Origin: Candidatus Manganitrophus noduliformans
Lineage (GTDB): Bacteria > Nitrospirota > Nitrospiria > SBBL01 > Manganitrophaceae
Length of the DNA stretch: 64,000 nucleotides
Assembly (NCBI RefSeq): GCF_012184425.1
Contig: NZ_VTOW01000001.1
Span: 682,001 to 746,000 of the forward strand
Direction of reading: 5' to 3'
This document shows, one piece after another, positions 9,083-17,876 of this stretch; the stretch's first letter is position 1; each line of letters starts with the position of its first letter. The position numbers and the translations under genes are program-made. Under the pieces are notes generated by a model. That model saw only the letters and a program-made list of their open reading frames with translations, had not been told where the DNA came from and ran no database searches.

Positions 9083-10336
9083 TTACGCCGATTTGATTCC
9101 CTTCTCGCGCTCGTAGAGGAGGACCGGCTGTCCGGTTCCGTTGATCACCTCTTCGGTAATGACGCACTCCTTCACGTTCTTGAGCGAGGGGAGCTCGTAC
9201 ATCAATTCGAGCATCACCTCTTCCAGGATCGATCGAAGTCCGCGGGCGCCGGTCTTCTGCGCGAACGATTTCTTCGCGACGGCGGCCAGGGCGCTGTCGG
9301 TAAATTTCAATTTGACCTTCTCCAGAGAGAAGAGCTTCTCATACTGTTTGATGAGCGCGCTCTTCGGCTCGGTGAGGATACGCATCAACGCGGTCTCTTC
9401 CAAATCTTCCAGGGTGGCGGTGACCGGAAGCCGCCCGACGAATTCGGGAATCAATCCGAATTTGATCAGGTCTTCCGACTGGGACATCATCAGGAGCTCG
9501 CCGAGCCGGCGGTCGGCCTTTCCCTTCACATCGGCGCCGAACCCCATCGACTTTTTGTGGATCCGCTGCTCGATGAGTTGTTCGAGGCCGACAAACGCTC
9601 CCCCGCAGATGAAGAGGATGTTGGTCGTATCGACCTGGATGAATTCCTGATGCGGATGTTTTCTTCCCCCTTGCGGCGGAACGTTCGCAACCGTTCCCTC
9701 GATCAATTTCAGAAGGGCCTGCTGGACCCCTTCGCCCGAAACGTCGCGGGTGATGGAAGGAGACTCGCTTTTGCGGGAAATCTTATCGATCTCGTCGATG
9801 TAGACGATTCCCTTTTCGGCCTTCTCGACATCATAATCGGCGGCCTGCAATAATTTGAGGATGATATTCTCGACATCTTCGCCGACATAGCCGGCCTCGG
9901 TCAATGTCGTGGCATCGGCGATCGTGAAGGGAACGTCCAGAATGCGGGCCAACGTCTGTGCCAGGAGGGTCTTTCCGGTCCCGGTGGGACCGATCATCAG
10001 AATATTCCCCTTTTGCAGCTCGATCTCGTCGCTCTGCGCGTTGGTGGCGACCCGCTTGTAGTGGTTGTGGACCGCCACGGAGAGGATTTTCTTGGCGCGT
10101 TCCTGGCCGATCACGAATTGGTCGAGAATTTTCTTGATCTCAACAGGTTTGGGGAGGGTCGATGAAGTCTCTTCCTTCTCTTCTTCCCACTCTTCGGCAA
10201 TAATGTCGTTGCAAAGGTCAACACACTCGTCGCAAATGTAGACCGTCGGTCCTGCGATCAGCTTCTTGACCTCATCCCGGCTCTTTCCACAAAAAGAGCA
10301 GCGAAGAAGCGAATCGGTTTTTTCCTGTTTTGCCAT
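9083..10336 (-). CDS. clpX: ATP-dependent protease ATP-binding subunit ClpX
   Basis: A 417-residue AAA+ unfoldase of the ClpXP protease. The N-terminal zinc-binding domain has the cysteines CSFC...CDECVDLC (about residues 14-43). Walker A is GPTGTGKT, the pore loop GYVGED follows, and Walker B lies in IDEIDK. The C-terminal substrate/ClpP-contact region is full length. It follows clpP by 57 bases in the conserved order tig-clpP-clpX. Substrates are tagged or regulatory proteins delivered to ClpP. Confidence 0.97.
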   Translation of the reverse strand: MAKQEKTDSLLRCSFCGKSRDEVKKLIAGPTVYICDECVDLCNDIIAEEWEEEKEETSSTLPKPVEIKKILDQFVIGQERAKKILSVAVHNHYKRVATNAQSDEIELQKGNILMIGPTGTGKTLLAQTLARILDVPFTIADATTLTEAGYVGEDVENIILKLLQAADYDVEKAEKGIVYIDEIDKISRKSESPSITRDVSGEGVQQALLKLIEGTVANVPPQGGRKHPHQEFIQVDTTNILFICGGAFVGLEQLIEQRIHKKSMGFGADVKGKADRRLGELLMMSQSEDLIKFGLIPEFVGRLPVTATLEDLEETALMRILTEPKSALIKQYEKLFSLEKVKLKFTDSALAAVAKKSFAQKTGARGLRSILEEVMLELMYELPSLKNVKECVITEEVINGTGQPVLLYEREKGIKSA

Positions 10337-10393
10337 GCGTTCCTCCCCATATCTAATGGAGTTAAGATTAAAGATGATGCGTGGTGGTGATGG

Positions 10394-10984
10394 TTACTTC
10401 CGTATCGGCGCGCGTTCAATCACCTCATCGATGAGGCCGTACGTTTTCGCTTCCTCGCCCGACATGAAATAATCCCGCTCCGTGTCGGTGCGAATCTTTT
10501 CGATCGGCTGTCCTGTGTGTTTGGCCATGATTTCATTCAGGCGTTCCCGCATTTTTAAGATCTCTCGGGCATGGATATCGATGTCGGTCGCCTGTCCCTG
10601 AAAGCCGCCCATCGGCTGATGAATCATGATCCGCGCGTTGGGAAGGGCATACCGTTTTCCCTTTGTTCCGGCGGTGAGAAGGAGGGCGCCCATGCTTGCC
10701 GCTTGTCCGATGCAAATGGTCGAGACGGATGATTTGATATATTGTATTGTATCATAAATCGCAAGACCCGCCGTGACCAGGCCCCCCGGAGAGTTGACGT
10801 AAAGATTGATATCTTTCTCCGGGTCCTCCGCCTCCAGGAAGAGCAACTGCGCAATGATCAGGTTCGAGATGTTGTCGTCCACTCCCGTCCCTAAGAAGAT
10901 GATCCTGTCTTTGAGAAGGCGGGAGTAGATATCGTAGGCACGCTCGCCGCGGTTCGTCTGTTCGATGACCATGGGTACCAGCAT
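10394..10984 (-). CDS. clpP: ATP-dependent Clp protease proteolytic subunit ClpP
   Basis: A 196-residue serine peptidase. The nucleophile is Ser98 in GQAASMGA and the catalytic histidine is His122 in [11 protein letters not shown], with the expected aspartate further on. It has the usual length, without a long propeptide. It forms the tetradecameric chamber partnered by ClpX (next gene) and lies 101 bases downstream of trigger factor, in the classic tig-clpP-clpX order. Confidence 0.97.
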   Translation of the reverse strand: MLVPMVIEQTNRGERAYDIYSRLLKDRIIFLGTGVDDNISNLIIAQLLFLEAEDPEKDINLYVNSPGGLVTAGLAIYDTIQYIKSSVSTICIGQAASMGALLLTAGTKGKRYALPNARIMIHQPMGGFQGQATDIDIHAREILKMRERLNEIMAKHTGQPIEKIRTDTERDYFMSGEEAKTYGLIDEVIERAPIRK

Positions 10985-11085
10985 TACGCCATTTCTCCTT
11001 TGTCTTCGGCCAAGAGTAGTGTGACCGGAGGGTCTCTATTGGGTTTGCGTCTTGTTTGACGAAAGGGACGGCGGTCTGACGGCCG

Positions 11086-12357
11086 CTATTCAGTTTCCCC
11101 TTTGTCTTCGAATTGGGCGAGAGAATAAACCCGGTTGAGGGCCTTTTCCTCTCTGATCCTTGCTTTCAACCCTTCCAACGATCCTTGTTGCTGGTGGATG
11201 GCGCGCTTTGCTTCTTGCGGCGACACCTTGGCGCGTTGCGCGAGGCGGTTGATCTCCTCATCGATTTCTTGCTCGGTCACTTCCATTTTTTCCGCGTCGG
11301 CAATTTCGTTCAAGAGGAGTGTCCCCTTCACCCGTTCTTTGGCGGTCGACTCGTATTCTTTGTGAAGCGATTCATGATCGAGCGGTTGCTGCACGCGCTC
11401 CTGAAGCCGGTCGATCATCGTGTGCAGTTCTCGGTCCACCATCGACTCGGGAACGTCGAACGAATGCATTTCGACCAGCTTCTTCATGAGCAGGTTCTTC
11501 TGGTCATGCTCCTGTTGAGCGGTCCGTTGTTCCAGCAGCGTATTTTTGATTTTCCCTCTTAATTCTTCGAGAGAGGAGAGACCGATATCCTTTGCAAGCT
11601 CGTCGTCCAATGGAGGAAGGACCTTGTTCTTAATCTCCTTCACGTGGACTTTGAAGCGGACGCTCTTTCCCGCAATTTCCTTGTTCGGATAGTCCGCCGG
11701 GTAGGGAACATCGGCTTCGATCCGATCTCCCTTCTTCTTGCCGAGGAGGGAAGATTCAAATTCGGAAGGAAAAGTATTTGAACCGATCTGTAAGGTGTAC
11801 CCCTCTGCCTTGCCCTGATCAACCGGTTTCCCGTCGATCGACCCTTCGAAATCGATTATAGCATAATCGTTTGATTGGACGGCATGGTCCTCGGGAGAAG
11901 CCTCCAATCGCCCTTGATCATCCTGAAGCCGTTTCAGCGTCTGTTCGACCTCTTCATCGGTCACCTTGATCTCTTTGCGCGGGACCGGAATTCCCGAATA
12001 GTTCGCAAGCTGAATCGTCGGTTTGATCTCGACCGTGGCCGTAAAAAGAAGCGGCGCTCCTTTCTTTAGCTCGATCTTCTCGATCGACGGAAACTCGACG
12101 GGAGAGAGACCGGCCTCTTTAATCGCCCTTTGGTAATACTCCGGGACCAACTTCCGGACGATATCTTCTTCGACGGAAGGGCCGAACTTCTTTTCTAGAA
12201 GGGAGAGCGGCGCCTTCCCCGGACGGAAGCCGGGGAGCTTCGCCTTTTTCTTCAAATCGGAGTAAGCGATTTCGAATTCGCCGGAGACGACTTCTTGCGG
12301 GATTTCGATCTTAAGGGATTTCTTAACAGGTGTGATCTCTTCAACCTGGACTTTCAT
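11086..12357 (-). CDS. tig: Trigger factor (ribosome-associated chaperone/PPIase)
   Basis: A 423-residue protein. The N-terminal ribosome-binding domain carries the signature GFRPGKAP near residue 45. A central FKBP-like PPIase domain follows (VQSNDYAIIDFEGSIDGKPV near residue 155), then a helical C-terminal chaperone domain. It acts on nascent chains at the ribosome exit. It is the first protein gene of the tig-clpP-clpX group, with a near-consensus promoter 25-53 bases upstream. Confidence 0.96.
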   Translation of the reverse strand: MKVQVEEITPVKKSLKIEIPQEVVSGEFEIAYSDLKKKAKLPGFRPGKAPLSLLEKKFGPSVEEDIVRKLVPEYYQRAIKEAGLSPVEFPSIEKIELKKGAPLLFTATVEIKPTIQLANYSGIPVPRKEIKVTDEEVEQTLKRLQDDQGRLEASPEDHAVQSNDYAIIDFEGSIDGKPVDQGKAEGYTLQIGSNTFPSEFESSLLGKKKGDRIEADVPYPADYPNKEIAGKSVRFKVHVKEIKNKVLPPLDDELAKDIGLSSLEELRGKIKNTLLEQRTAQQEHDQKNLLMKKLVEMHSFDVPESMVDRELHTMIDRLQERVQQPLDHESLHKEYESTAKERVKGTLLLNEIADAEKMEVTEQEIDEEINRLAQRAKVSPQEAKRAIHQQQGSLEGLKARIREEKALNRVYSLAQFEDKGETE

Positions 12358-12381
12358 ACGCTCCTTCCGAAAAACGTTTCC

Positions 12382-12410
12382 ATTTTATCTCTGCTCAGTG
12401 TGATTGTCAA
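12382..12410 (-). promoter_or_regulatory. Predicted sigma-70 promoter of tig-clpP-clpX
   Basis: On the minus strand TTGACA (12410-12405), a 17-base spacer and TAAAAT (12387-12382) form a near-consensus promoter. The tig start codon is 25 bases downstream of the -10 element. Confidence 0.75.
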
Positions 12411-12600
12411 TTGTTTACCCTGACGTCGCTTCGACTTACGCGTTCAACTGATTCTCATCCGGGCTGCTTTATGATCCTGTTTCTTGGGATCGCCGTGGTG
12501 TTGCCCCATCCCCGCACGCGCCTTATGGATAGGCGGCCTCCGACACGGAAGATCGGTGGAGCGTTTCATCTATCGATCGTGCATTGTGGATCGAGAGAGT

Positions 12601-12684
12601 TGGTGCGAGAGGGGGGACTTGAACCCCCACGGGGTGACCCACCAGATCCTAAGTCTGGCGCGTCTGCCATTCCGCCACTCTCGC
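12601..12684 (-). tRNA. tRNA-Leu (anticodon UAG)
   Basis: Read on the minus strand, the acceptor arm GCGAGAG (5', ending at 12684) pairs with CTCTCGC, followed by A and an encoded CCA at 12603-12601. The anticodon arm CCAGA-CTTAGGA-TCTGG gives anticodon UAG. A variable arm typical of class II tRNAs and the T-arm GGGGGTTCAAGTCCCCC are present. It precedes tig on the same strand. Confidence 0.95.
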
Positions 12685-12736
12685 ATATATTGTTAGTTAA
12701 GGAAGGTCCCTTTATTGAATCGGAAAAGAGGAACGG

Positions 12737-12765
12737 ATTATATCATGGAAGAAGCCAATCTGCAA
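12737..12765 (-). promoter_or_regulatory. Predicted sigma-70 promoter of tRNA-Leu
   Basis: On the minus strand TTGCAG (12765-12760), a 17-base spacer and a perfect TATAAT (12742-12737) lie about 50 bases before the mature tRNA 5' end. Confidence 0.7.
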
Positions 12766-12820
12766 TCATTCCAGAGGCTCGGTCGATTCAGGGAGGCGCC
12801 GGGTCAGACCATCCGCTCCT

Positions 12821-12846
12821 GTAGGGGTTCAACAGGGTTGAACCCC
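12821..12846. repeat. Decayed copy of the GTAGGGG palindrome family
   Basis: The arm GTAGGGGTTCAAC (12821-12833), a 3-base loop AGG and GTTGAACCCC (12837-12846) match the inner arms of the perfect copy at 37905. The right outer end reads ATC instead of TAC, and the centre has been altered. It lies in the 5' region of ilvA. Confidence 0.7.
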
Positions 12847-12921
12847 ATCTTTTATGAATTAAATATCTGTGATACATTGGGCGTCAGTTTTTCAGCCTTG
12901 ATACTGCGCGAAAGGAGTGGG

Positions 12922-14067
12922 ATGTCCGTCGGACTAAAAGAGATCCGGTCGGCCCGGGAGGCGATCGCCTCCTCCATCGATCGAACGCCGCTGGTGACAT
13001 CCCGCTCGCTCACTCTCCGGGCCGGGCTTCCCGTTTGCCTGAAGCTGGAAAATCTTCAGAAGACCGGATCGTTTAAAATTCGGGGGGCGGCCAATCGCCT
13101 CTCTCGCCTGACGGCGGCGGAAAGGCGACGGGGGGTGATCGCCGCCTCGGCCGGAAATCATGCCCAGGGGGTCGCCCTCGCCGCGCGGACACTGCATGTC
13201 GCGTCCACGATTATCATGCCGGAAGGGGCTTCCCTCGCCAAACAGGAGGCGACCCGTTCCTATGGCGCGCGGGTTGTGATCCACGGAAAGAGTTTTGATG
13301 AGGCGATGAAGGAGGCGCGGCGGATCGCGGAAGCGGAAGGGAAGGTTTTGATCCATGCGTTCGACGATGACGCCATCATCGCGGGACAGGGGACCCTGGG
13401 GCTGGAGATCCTGGAAGAACATCCGGAAGTCGCGACAATCCTTGTCCCGATCGGCGGCGGGGGACTTGCCGGCGGGGTGGGGGCGGCGGTGAAGGGGATC
13501 GATCCGAAGATCCGGGTGATCGGGGTGACGGCGCCGGCCCGGCCGACCCTCGCCGACGGCATTGCGGTGAAACATCCGGGGCGCCGGACCCGGCCGCTCC
13601 TGGAGCGTCATCTCGATCAGATCATTTCGGTCCGCGAAGAAGAAATCGCCGAGGCGGTCCTCCTTCTCATGGAGCACAAGCGGATCATCGCCGAGGGGGC
13701 CGGAGCGGTTCCCCTGGCAGCTCTCTTGAACCACGGCCGCAGTATCCGCGGCCCGGTCTGCCTGATCATCAGCGGCGGGAACATCGATGTCACCCTTCTG
13801 GAGCGGATCATCGAGCGCGGCTTAGTCCGCACCGGCCGGCTGCTGCGGCTCTCCGTCGTGATCCCCGACCGCCCGGGGGCCTTGGCCGGGCTGACCGATG
13901 CGGTCGGCCATCTCGGCGCCAACATCGTCCACATCGTTCACGATCGCCTTTCACTGAACCTTCCCCTGTCGGAGACCCGCGTGGAGCTCTCGCTCGAGAC
14001 GCGCGGTCCGGACCATAATCGGGAGATTCTCGCCGGTCTGGAGCGCCTCGGTTATCTCCTCTTTTGA
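12922..14067 (+). CDS. ilvA: Threonine ammonia-lyase (threonine dehydratase), ACT-domain type
   Basis: 381 residues. The N-terminal fold-type II PLP domain has the Schiff-base Lys52 in TGSFKIRGA and an ASAGNHAQG phosphate-binding loop. The C-terminal segment from about residue 310 (LRLSVVIPDRPGALAGLTDAV) is a single ACT-like domain. It converts threonine to 2-oxobutanoate, the first step towards isoleucine. The ATG at 12922 follows AAAGGAG; the longer open frame from 12715 runs through the tRNA promoter and a palindrome and is not coding. The short form with one ACT domain is the IlvA/TdcB-like bacterial type; biosynthetic and catabolic roles cannot be separated here. Confidence 0.9.
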   Translation: MSVGLKEIRSAREAIASSIDRTPLVTSRSLTLRAGLPVCLKLENLQKTGSFKIRGAANRLSRLTAAERRRGVIAASAGNHAQGVALAARTLHVASTIIMPEGASLAKQEATRSYGARVVIHGKSFDEAMKEARRIAEAEGKVLIHAFDDDAIIAGQGTLGLEILEEHPEVATILVPIGGGGLAGGVGAAVKGIDPKIRVIGVTAPARPTLADGIAVKHPGRRTRPLLERHLDQIISVREEEIAEAVLLLMEHKRIIAEGAGAVPLAALLNHGRSIRGPVCLIISGGNIDVTLLERIIERGLVRTGRLLRLSVVIPDRPGALAGLTDAVGHLGANIVHIVHDRLSLNLPLSETRVELSLETRGPDHNREILAGLERLGYLLF

Positions 14068-14087
14068 AAGATTCGTCTCATCGACGA

Positions 14088-15296
14088 TCAGGATGTTTTT
14101 GTGGGGGGGCCTCCGATCCATCTTCGGACCTGCCGATTTAGAAACCGCCGGGTGGCGGTCAGCGCCGGGCCGGGATCGCGCGCGCTCCAGATCCGGAACA
14201 TCTTGGGGCCGTTAAACGACTGCGCCCATCGGGAGAGGGTCCACTCTTCGGTTTCCCGGTAGCATTGCAGGGCTTTCAGATCGCTCTTGGTATCGATCCA
14301 TTTGATTCCGGCATGGTAATCCTCTTTGAAATGAAGCGATCGTCCAAGCTGCGCCAGATAGGCCCGCATCGGAAGATTGACCCCGGCCCGCGCGCCAAGG
14401 TCGATCGCCAGACCGAACCGGGGGTTGATTTCAAGGAGCCGGGGGGAGCCGTCGCGGCTGTCCCGTTTGAAGTCGAGGTGAGCGGCCCCGCGGTATTCGA
14501 TCGACTGGAGGACCCGCAGCGCGGCCTTCGCGATGGCCGGATCGTGCACTGTGACGGCGAGGGTGCTGATTCCGCAATGAATCGGATAGGTCCGGATCCG
14601 GCGGGCGATAAAGTAGCCGAGCGGCTCCGAGCGGGCATTGAAGTAGGTATCGAAAAAATAGAGCTGATCGTCTCCGCCGGGAATATATTCCTGGATCAAC
14701 ACCCCCGGATGATGCGACCAGATATCACGGTAAAGGGTACGGAGGGCCTCCGCATCTTTTGCCTGAATCGCTTTGATCCCCACGCCGTATTGCTTCTGGA
14801 ACGCGGCGCTCTTCCAGAAGACCTGCTGCATCGGTTTGAGGATGCAAGGAAAGGGGATCTCGGAAATCATCTTTTCGAGATCGCCCGGATCGTTTGGCTG
14901 CCAGGTCCTCGGAATCGGAAAGCCGTATTCGGCCCCCATCTTGTAAAAGAGCCCCTTATCTACCAAGAGATCGGCCTGCTTTTCCGGGGGGAGATCGATC
15001 AGAAAATAGCGCGAGAGGAGGTCGCGGTTCTTGGAGACGAAGAGAAAATCAGGCTCTCCGTTGCAGAAGAGAACCGACTTTCCCAGTCTTCTCCCGATCA
15101 TCAGAAGGAGGTCCAGGGTCTCGCGGCAGTCCGGGTCGAAACTCGGCGCCACCACCGATTCGATGCAATAGCGTGATGCAAAGGCCAGGTGGTCTTTGTT
15201 GCAGGCGACCACCACGCAAGGAACCCCCCATTCCCCGAGACAACGTACCAGGCCTATCTCACCCAGCACCACGGCCGGCATCGGCTTGGGTGACAA
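14088..15296 (-). CDS. ATP-grasp enzyme (carboxylate-amine ligase-like)
   Basis: A 402-residue protein. The N-terminal pre-ATP-grasp region begins PMPAVVLGEIGLVRCLGEWG. The ATP-grasp body includes FPCILKPMQQ, a QEYIPGGDDQLY segment and the metal-binding RLLEINPRFG near residue 320. Similar enzymes ligate amino acids or activate carboxylates in cell-surface or natural-product pathways. I chose TTG at 15296 because GGGAGG lies 6 bases upstream; an ATG at 15281 is an alternative. It is convergent with ilvA and has no operon partner, so the substrate cannot be predicted. Confidence 0.78.
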   Translation of the reverse strand: MSPKPMPAVVLGEIGLVRCLGEWGVPCVVVACNKDHLAFASRYCIESVVAPSFDPDCRETLDLLLMIGRRLGKSVLFCNGEPDFLFVSKNRDLLSRYFLIDLPPEKQADLLVDKGLFYKMGAEYGFPIPRTWQPNDPGDLEKMISEIPFPCILKPMQQVFWKSAAFQKQYGVGIKAIQAKDAEALRTLYRDIWSHHPGVLIQEYIPGGDDQLYFFDTYFNARSEPLGYFIARRIRTYPIHCGISTLAVTVHDPAIAKAALRVLQSIEYRGAAHLDFKRDSRDGSPRLLEINPRFGLAIDLGARAGVNLPMRAYLAQLGRSLHFKEDYHAGIKWIDTKSDLKALQCYRETEEWTLSRWAQSFNGPKMFRIWSARDPGPALTATRRFLNRQVRRWIGGPPTKTS

Positions 15297-15559
15297 ATGT
15301 TTCCTCCCTACAGAAAGTTGGACTGACGTATCAGGAAAAATGTAAGGTAAATTTCCATAACCAACTATGGAGAGATGCAAAGAGCGCACCATCCGCCGGT
15401 ATCATTATGGTTGCGATGGTAGCGTGCATTACCTGGTAAGGGATTAATTCTTTGCGAAGGAGACGCATTTTCTTTCTGGGATGTGAATTCTTTTTCATGA
15501 AAAGAGAAAGGTCTTCCTCAGCCATTTTTTGTTAAGGGCATTTCGGGCCCGAAAAACCG

Positions 15560-15588
15560 TTGACTCGACGATTTGAAAAGGATACGAT
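15560..15588 (+). promoter_or_regulatory. Predicted sigma-70 promoter in the 15297-15611 intergenic region
   Basis: TTGACT (15560-15565), a 17-base spacer and TACGAT (15583-15588) precede the small exported protein by 24 bases, with AAAGGAGGTGAGAG as its ribosome-binding site. Apart from this I see no gene or structured element in the 315-base gap between the divergent genes. Confidence 0.6.
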
Positions 15589-15611
15589 TTAAAAAACAAA
15601 GGAGGTGAGAG

Positions 15612-15914
15612 ATGCGTCAAAAAGGTTGGATGTTGGGAGCGCTGGCATTGAGCGTTGCGATTTCGGTGGGGGCGGCCGGATCAAGTTGGGCCTGCTCTTC
15701 GATGGGGCCCGATAAACACATGGGGGTCGTGAAGGCGATCGGCGCCCCGGAGGGGGCCTTTACCATCGTTGATGCCGAAACGGGAAAACCGATCCAATTT
15801 GTTGCGTCATCCAAACTGCTGGAAGGGGTGAAGGTCGACGATAAGGCGGTGGTGACGTTCAAAATGGACGGGGAGCGGCTTCTGGCAGAAAAGATTGAAG
15901 TCAGAAAATCATAG
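15612..15914 (+). CDS. Small exported protein of unknown function
   Basis: A 100-residue protein with a Sec signal peptide (MRQKGW followed by a hydrophobic core, cleavage near SWA-CS around residue 28). The mature domain of about 70 residues reads like a compact beta-barrel (GVVKAIGAPEGAFTIVDAE, VKVDDKAVVTFKMDGERLL), in the style of DUF1344/CusF-like periplasmic OB folds. I do not recognise a specific family. Strong promoter and ribosome-binding site suggest good expression. Its TAG stop lies inside an inverted repeat. Confidence 0.75.
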   Translation: MRQKGWMLGALALSVAISVGAAGSSWACSSMGPDKHMGVVKAIGAPEGAFTIVDAETGKPIQFVASSKLLEGVKVDDKAVVTFKMDGERLLAEKIEVRKS

Positions 15915-15939
15915 GTCTTATAAGTCGTATAAGACCTAT
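15911..15939. terminator. Hairpin, likely terminator of the small exported protein gene
   Basis: The arms ATAGGTCTTATA (15911-15922) and TATAAGACCTAT (15928-15939) pair perfectly around a 5-base loop. The left arm contains the TAG stop of the upstream gene. There is no long T-run, so it may be a dispersed repeat rather than a canonical intrinsic terminator. Confidence 0.6.
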
Positions 15940-15950
15940 TAAGCCCGATG

Positions 15951-15985
15951 CGAAAGTAGGGGCAGAGACCCTGCCCCTACTTTCG
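15951..15985. repeat. GTAGGGG-family inverted repeat with 15-bp stem
   Basis: The arms CGAAAGTAGGGGCAG (15951-15965) and its exact complement (15971-15985) flank loop AGACC. The right arm, read on the minus strand, provides the TAG stop and last codons of the response regulator gene. Positioned between convergent genes, it may act as a bidirectional terminator. Confidence 0.85.
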
Positions 15986-16648
15986 CTGCTCTAAATCAAT
16001 AATTCCTTCCTGAACCCCTTTCATCGCCGCCTCGGTCCGGTCGTAAACGCCCATCTTGTGAAAGATGTTCCGGACGTGGTTTTTGATGGTCTTCTCGCTG
16101 AGTTGCAGCTCGCTGGCGATTTCTTTGTTGGTTTTCCCTTTGGCGACCCGCCGCAAGACGTCTACTTCTCTCCCGCTTAGATTGTACATTTGGCGGTCGG
16201 CTTTCTTGATCTGCTCGGGTCCGAGTTGTGAAAATTCGCCCAGAATCTTCCGGGCGATCGAAGGGTGAATGATCGACTCCCCCTTGTAGATCGATTGGAT
16301 CGCCTTGACGATCTCGGAAGAGTCGGCATCCTTCAGAAGATAGCCGTGAACCCCGGTCCGAACCAGCTCGAAGATCGTTGCATCGTCATCGTGCATCGTT
16401 AGGACGATGATTCCGATCTCGGGAGAGATTTTCCGGACGGCCCGGGTCGCTTCCACGCCGTTCATCTGCGGCATGGAGATATCCATCAAGATCACATCGG
16501 GTTTCAGCGCTTTGGTTTTCTCGATCACCTCGAAGCCGTTGATCGCTTCGCCCACCACATCCATATCGCTTCGACTCTTGAGGATCGCGGCGAGCCCTTC
16601 CCGAACCACCCGGTGATCATCGGCAATTAAAATCCGGATCTTGGTCAT
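15977..16648 (-). CDS. NarL/LuxR-family response regulator
   Basis: 223 residues. A receiver domain has the phosphoacceptor Asp56 in VILMDISMP and acidic pocket residues ADDH near position 10. A C-terminal GerE/LuxR helix-turn-helix follows (LSGREVDVLRRVAKGKTNKE near residue 155). It overlaps by 4 bases the histidine kinase gene upstream, so the two form a cognate pair. It is a DNA-binding transcription factor with unknown targets. The stop codon is contributed by a palindromic repeat. Confidence 0.93.
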   Translation of the reverse strand: MTKIRILIADDHRVVREGLAAILKSRSDMDVVGEAINGFEVIEKTKALKPDVILMDISMPQMNGVEATRAVRKISPEIGIIVLTMHDDDATIFELVRTGVHGYLLKDADSSEIVKAIQSIYKGESIIHPSIARKILGEFSQLGPEQIKKADRQMYNLSGREVDVLRRVAKGKTNKEIASELQLSEKTIKNHVRNIFHKMGVYDRTEAAMKGVQEGIIDLEQRK

Positions 16649-17682
16649 CCCCTTTTCTCCTTCGAAAGGGGAACCTCGATCCGGACCTGCGTCCCTTGGC
16701 CCTTGCGGCTGACGATCTCCGCTTTTCCCCCCAAGAGGCGCGCCCGCTCCATAATCGACTTGAGGCCGAAGGAGTTTGAGTCGGTCCGATCGACTTCGTT
16801 GGGGCTGAAATCGAACCCAACCCCGTCATCGATAATGGCGGCGGTCAACCGCTTCGGCCGAATGTCGAGCTTGATCCAGACCTGCTTTGCCCGCGCGTGC
16901 CGTTGAACGTTGGCCAGCGCCTCTTGAACGATCCGGAAAATAAAAATCTTCGCCTGCAAGGGGACCGCCCCTTCATTTCCGGCGTTTTCCAGGTGGGTCT
17001 CGATCTGGTATTGCCGTTCATACGTTTTGAGATATTTTTTCACCGAGGGGAGAAGCCCGGCGCGGTCGAGGTAAATCGGACGGAGATTGAAGATGACCTC
17101 CCTTGCTTCGGAGATCGCCTCTTTGAGAAGGACCTTTGTCTCCTGGATCGATTGAAGGGTTAGGGCGGGGTTTTTATTGAGCTGGTCGGCGCAATAATCG
17201 AGGCGGTAGTTCAGACCGACGAGGGTCTGAACGAGACCGTCGTGGATATCGCACGCGATCCGCGTCCGCTCTTCGGCGATGGCGAGCTCCACCTCTTTGA
17301 CATAAAGCCGATAAAGCGATTGGTACTCCAGCAGGTGCCGTTCGATCTCTTCTTTGCTTTTGATCCGCTCCTCGATCAGCTGCCACATGAACATCGCCGA
17401 GGGCCCGCCGATGACCGCCACCCCCGGCCGGCGCGAGGTGAGAAGGATCTCCTCGACGGCTTTATCTCCGGTGACATCGATGACCAGGTCGACCTTTTTT
17501 GACTTGAGGAGTTTTTGATAATCGAGCGTGACAGGGATTTTCAACTTCCGGGCGAGGCGAATCCCGGGGGCGTTTTTGTCAATATCGGCCACCCCGACGA
17601 TTCGAACCAGCGGATCGTTGTAGAAGATTTCAATCAGAGAGGTCCCGCCGCGTCCTCCGCCGATGATCGCCACATTCGTCAC
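16645..17682 (-). CDS. Histidine kinase with N-terminal Rossmann-like (NAD(P)-binding type) domain
   Basis: 345 residues. Residues 1-95 look like a dehydrogenase-type Rossmann fold: beta-strand VAIIGGGRGG, an acidic VGVADID after strand 2, and VDLVIDVTGD, as in homoserine/Gfo-Idh-like NAD-binding domains. A coiled linker is followed by a HisKA_3 box (EERTRIACDIHDGL, His near residue 148) and a HATPase with NVQRHA and DDGVGFD. No membrane segment is present, so this is a cytoplasmic sensor. I infer that it reads an intracellular nucleotide, NAD(H) redox state or a metabolite. It overlaps its LuxR-type regulator by 4 bases. Confidence 0.88.
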   Translation of the reverse strand: MTNVAIIGGGRGGTSLIEIFYNDPLVRIVGVADIDKNAPGIRLARKLKIPVTLDYQKLLKSKKVDLVIDVTGDKAVEEILLTSRRPGVAVIGGPSAMFMWQLIEERIKSKEEIERHLLEYQSLYRLYVKEVELAIAEERTRIACDIHDGLVQTLVGLNYRLDYCADQLNKNPALTLQSIQETKVLLKEAISEAREVIFNLRPIYLDRAGLLPSVKKYLKTYERQYQIETHLENAGNEGAVPLQAKIFIFRIVQEALANVQRHARAKQVWIKLDIRPKRLTAAIIDDGVGFDFSPNEVDRTDSNSFGLKSIMERARLLGGKAEIVSRKGQGTQVRIEVPLSKEKRG

Positions 17683-17799
17683 GCTTCTCTCCCAAGGGGT
17701 TGAACAAGATCGATCTCAATCCCCGATTGGATCTCGATCCCGGAACGGCCTCATTCTATCCGAATTCGTTTTGACTGACAAGGTAAAGGAGAATATGCC

Positions 17800-17829
17800 T
17801 TGACAAACAATGAGATCTCTCCGTAAAAT
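17800..17829 (+). promoter_or_regulatory. Predicted sigma-70 promoter of hppA
   Basis: TTGACA (17800-17805) is separated by 18 bases from TAAAAT (17824-17829). The hppA start is 47 bases further, after ATAGGAGAACCA. Confidence 0.7.
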
Positions 17830-17876
17830 GTGGGGTTTTGATGTCCGGAATCTCATTATTATAGATAGGAGAACCA

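Noticed and set aside
12715-12921. N-terminal extension of ilvA
   Set aside because: It reads through the tRNA promoter and a decayed palindrome; the ATG at 12922 has a ribosome-binding site and starts at the family's N-terminus.
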